A stretch of DNA of 64,000 nucleotides, from positions 1 through 64,000 of the forward strand of contig JAAVDM010000028.1 of NCBI GenBank assembly GCA_014801815.1, written 5' to 3'. Below are positions 61,950 through 64,000 of the stretch, piece by piece (the stretch's first letter is position 1; every line of letters starts with the position of its first letter). The translations under genes and the position numbers were made by a program. Origin of the DNA: Bacteroides sp. (GTDB taxonomy: Bacteria; Bacteroidota; Bacteroidia; Bacteroidales; Muribaculaceae). Below the pieces are notes generated by a model. The model ran no database searches. It saw only the letters and a list, made by a program, of their open reading frames with translations, and was not told where the DNA came from.

Positions 61950-63293
61950 ATGCAAATTATATTACTTTCAGGCGGTTCAGGCACAAGACTATGGCCGCTA
62001 TCGAATGATGCGCGATCGAAACAGTTTTTGCGACTGCTGCCTGTTGAAGGGAGTGATGGGCTTGAATCAATGGTACAGAGAGTGATACGTCAAATTCAGG
62101 AGGCTGATCTTAAGGCATCTGTGACAGTTGCGACTTCGGTGACTCAGCAGGATTTTATTCTTGCTCAGTTAGGGACAGAAGTGAGTATTGTGACGGAACC
62201 TTCAAGACGTGATACTTTTCCGGCTATCTGTCTAGCCTCAGAGTATCTTTCTAAAGAGAAAGGGTATGGGGAAAATGAGATTGTTGTCGTAATGCCCTGT
62301 GATCCTTATACGGAAAGCGGATACTTCCGTACAATTGCTGAGATGGATAAGACTGTTGGTAAAAATGTTGCTGAACTGGTACTGATGGGTATCAGGCCTA
62401 CTTATCCGTCATCTAAGTATGGATATATTATTCCTGGTCAACCCTTAGGAGAGAATACTTTTGCTGTACACTGTTTTACCGAGAAACCTGATGCTGTCAC
62501 TGCTGAAAAGTTTATCGAAGATGGAGCTTTCTGGAATGGCGGAGTATTTGCTTTTAGACTGGGTTATCTGACTACAATAGCTGAGAGGTATGTGAATTAT
62601 CCGACTTTTGAGGAGATACGTGAGCATTATGGAGATTTTCCGAAAATCAGCTTTGATTATGAAGTGGCTGAGAAGGCTAAGTCTGTAGCTGTTGTACCTT
62701 TTTATGGAGAGTGGAAAGATTTGGGAACCTGGAATACCCTCACAGATGAGCTGGCACGCTGTTCATACGGTAATGTGACTACCGACGGTACGGGTGAGAA
62801 TACTCATGTCATTAATGAGTTAGACTTACCGGTAATGTGTATAGGTACAAAGAATTTGGTTGTGGCAGCTTCTCCTGATGGTATACTTGTTACAGAAAAG
62901 AGCCGTAGTGAGGAAATAAAATCATTTGCTAATAGATTGAAACGCCGTCCTATGTATGAGGAACGTCGTTGGGGCACTTATAGAGTTATAGATTTTGTGG
63001 AATATCCTGATGGTTTCAGTACTCTTACGAAACGTCTGATTCTAAATCCTGGTGCATCTATCAGCTATCAAGAACATGCCTGTCGCGATGAGGTGTGGAC
63101 TTTTATTGATGGTGAAGGTGAGATTGTACTTGACGGTGAGCGTAAAAGAGTAAATCGTGGAATGACAGTTTATATTCCTAAGGGAATGCGTCACGCACTT
63201 CGAGCTGTAACCCCACTATCATTTATTGAAATACAGACAGGTTCGAATCTCGTTGAAACTGATATTACTCGTTATCCTTTCGAATGGATTTAA
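61950..63293 (+). CDS. manC: Mannose-1-phosphate guanylyltransferase / mannose-6-phosphate isomerase, type II
   Basis: The 447-residue protein has the nucleotidyltransferase N-terminal domain IILLSGGSGTRLWPLSN (with the KQFLRLL sugar-phosphate motif) and a C-terminal cupin (RRWGTYRVIDF...SYQEHACRDEVWTFIDGEGE). It makes GDP-mannose for gmd; bifunctional members also isomerise fructose-6-phosphate. It is the last gene of the locus and ends at a perfect palindrome shared with the convergent metH. Confidence 0.94.
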   Translation: MQIILLSGGSGTRLWPLSNDARSKQFLRLLPVEGSDGLESMVQRVIRQIQEADLKASVTVATSVTQQDFILAQLGTEVSIVTEPSRRDTFPAICLASEYLSKEKGYGENEIVVVMPCDPYTESGYFRTIAEMDKTVGKNVAELVLMGIRPTYPSSKYGYIIPGQPLGENTFAVHCFTEKPDAVTAEKFIEDGAFWNGGVFAFRLGYLTTIAERYVNYPTFEEIREHYGDFPKISFDYEVAEKAKSVAVVPFYGEWKDLGTWNTLTDELARCSYGNVTTDGTGENTHVINELDLPVMCIGTKNLVVAASPDGILVTEKSRSEEIKSFANRLKRRPMYEERRWGTYRVIDFVEYPDGFSTLTKRLILNPGASISYQEHACRDEVWTFIDGEGEIVLDGERKRVNRGMTVYIPKGMRHALRAVTPLSFIEIQTGSNLVETDITRYPFEWI

Positions 63294-63380
63294 AACCGTT
63301 AACTGATACTAGTTTTTTTATAAGGAGAAGAAGATGATTATGGTATTTGATTTTAGGTTGAGATAGGTAAGATTTATATT

Positions 63381-63444
63381 GATAATAAGTTAAGCAGGTG
63401 CCAGATACGCTATAGCGTATCTGGCACCTGCTTAACTTATTATC
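63381..63444. terminator. Perfect 64-bp palindrome between manC and metH
   Basis: Positions 63381-63412 are exactly the reverse complement of 63413-63444. The right end overlaps the first bases of the metH stop codon (minus strand). It can terminate transcripts from both sides. Confidence 0.9.
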
Positions 63445-64000
63445 AATTACGGGTACCGAGGTGATGGCGGAGGGTGTCGGAGGTAATGCCGCGACGGGCG
63501 GCGTAGCGAGTGAGTTGGGCGTCGTCGAGGTTGCCGACGTTGAAGTAGCGGGAATCGGGGTGCCAGAGGTAGAGGCCGCAGACGGTTGAGGAGGGGGTGA
63601 GGGCGCCGTTGGGGGTGACTTCGACGCCGAGAGCGAAGAGGGGTAGGAGGGCAGCGATATCGTGCATAAGGCTTTGGTCAGGGAGAGAGTCGTAGCCTAT
63701 GGCGGGGCGGATCCCGAAGTAGCGGTTGGCGAGTATTTCCTGTACGCTGAGGTTTTCGTTAGGGGCATAGGCCCATATCTTGCGGCGTACGAGGGTATGG
63801 AGCCACTCGGAAGCTGCTTCAGCGAGTCGGTCACAGAGAGTTTGAAGAAGGAGGGCTTTGTAATCATCTCCGGTTGCACGGAGGGCTGTGAGTCGATTGG
63901 CTTCGCCGTGACCGGCTGTTACCATGAATACACCTACATAGTCTGTACTTTCTTTATTATCAGTATCGTTAATACTTTCTTTAGGGTATACAACCCTGCT
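63443..64000 (-). CDS. metH: Cobalamin-dependent methionine synthase, activation domain (partial)
   Basis: The frame continues off the right edge without a start codon, so only the C-terminal ~185 residues are seen. They carry the MetH activation domain features: DYVGVFMVTAG, EWLHTLVRRKIWAYAPNE, YFGIRPAIGYDSLPD and VCGLYLWHPDSRYFNVGNL. This domain binds AdoMet for reductive reactivation of the B12 cofactor. An internal ATG at 63925 is not the start. It is convergent with manC. Confidence 0.93.
   Translation of the reverse strand, partial: SRVVYPKESINDTDNKESTDYVGVFMVTAGHGEANRLTALRATGDDYKALLLQTLCDRLAEAASEWLHTLVRRKIWAYAPNENLSVQEILANRYFGIRPAIGYDSLPDQSLMHDIAALLPLFALGVEVTPNGALTPSSTVCGLYLWHPDSRYFNVGNLDDAQLTRYAARRGITSDTLRHHLGTRN

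Noticed and set aside
63697-63925. Separate small gene or start of metH at 63925
   Set aside because: The frame runs unbroken to the window edge and the upstream residues (DYVGVF) belong to the MetH activation domain.

Overview
The window looks like a chromosomal segment of a gut Bacteroidales bacterium, most likely a Muribaculaceae (S24-7) relative. The evidence is the Bacteroidota promoter form (a -7 box TAnnTTTG, often with TTTG about 19-20 bp upstream), the type IX secretion genes porW and porX, carboxypeptidase-regulatory-domain and OmpA-type surface proteins, a truncated AAA-ATPase/PD-(D/E)XK family gene, and a Bacteroides-style UpxY-led capsule locus. The family-level placement is inference.

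Layout. 1-7.8 kb: the end of a flavodoxin gene, a truncated PD-(D/E)XK gene, then porW, porX, a Sel1-repeat protein and a small unknown gene. 7.9-17.8 kb: housekeeping genes, mostly on the minus strand: mgtE, a TGS-domain nucleoside kinase, a LOG-family gene, a four-subunit 2-oxoacid:ferredoxin oxidoreductase operon with a clear promoter, and a zinc-less sirtuin; a glycosyltransferase gene and ruvB lie on the plus strand. 17.8-24.2 kb: a flippase, a MITE-like repeat, tRNA-Arg(CCT), then yceD, rpmF, fabH, era and der.

24.5-33.6 kb is a defence-type island read as one tight operon: a 1653-residue single-chain type ISP-like restriction-modification enzyme, a DprA/SMF-like protein, a 35-codon remnant of a HAD phosphatase, an orphan 303-residue protein, and a protein with a C-terminal phosphoribosyltransferase domain. 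Gene spacing is 3-7 bp or a 4-bp overlap. This is the best candidate in the window for a little-described system.

33.7-43.7 kb: an OmpA-like lipoprotein, a membrane-anchored regulator, a carboxypeptidase-regulatory-domain protein, and a 2.4-kb gene-free region. That region holds five tandem copies of a ~155-bp repeat (a sixth lies inverted at 12.7 kb) and, at 39.0-39.7 kb, an AT-rich array of DnaA-box-like 9-mers. The 9-mers are phased every 11 bp in two converging blocks that form a perfect 63-bp inverted repeat: a candidate replication origin or large regulatory array. nadA, a TrmH-family methyltransferase, a glycosyltransferase, frr and pyrH follow.

43.8-63.3 kb: tRNA-Ser(GCT), relics of a histidine kinase and an acyltransferase, then a surface-polysaccharide locus. 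A promoter flanked by a 22-bp inverted repeat lies upstream of a UpxY-like antiterminator and at present points away from it, so it may be a phase-variable switch in the OFF position. The locus continues with two unknown genes, a nucleotidyltransferase-aminotransferase fusion, an ornithine cyclodeaminase-family protein, a flippase, two sugar-transfer ATP-grasp proteins, an IS5-type transposase relic, LicD, a Wzy-like polymerase, two glycosyltransferases, and the GDP-fucose genes gmd, fcl and manC. The segment at 51-60 kb is visibly much richer in A+T than its surroundings. The window ends in the 3' part of metH, convergent across a perfect 64-bp palindrome.
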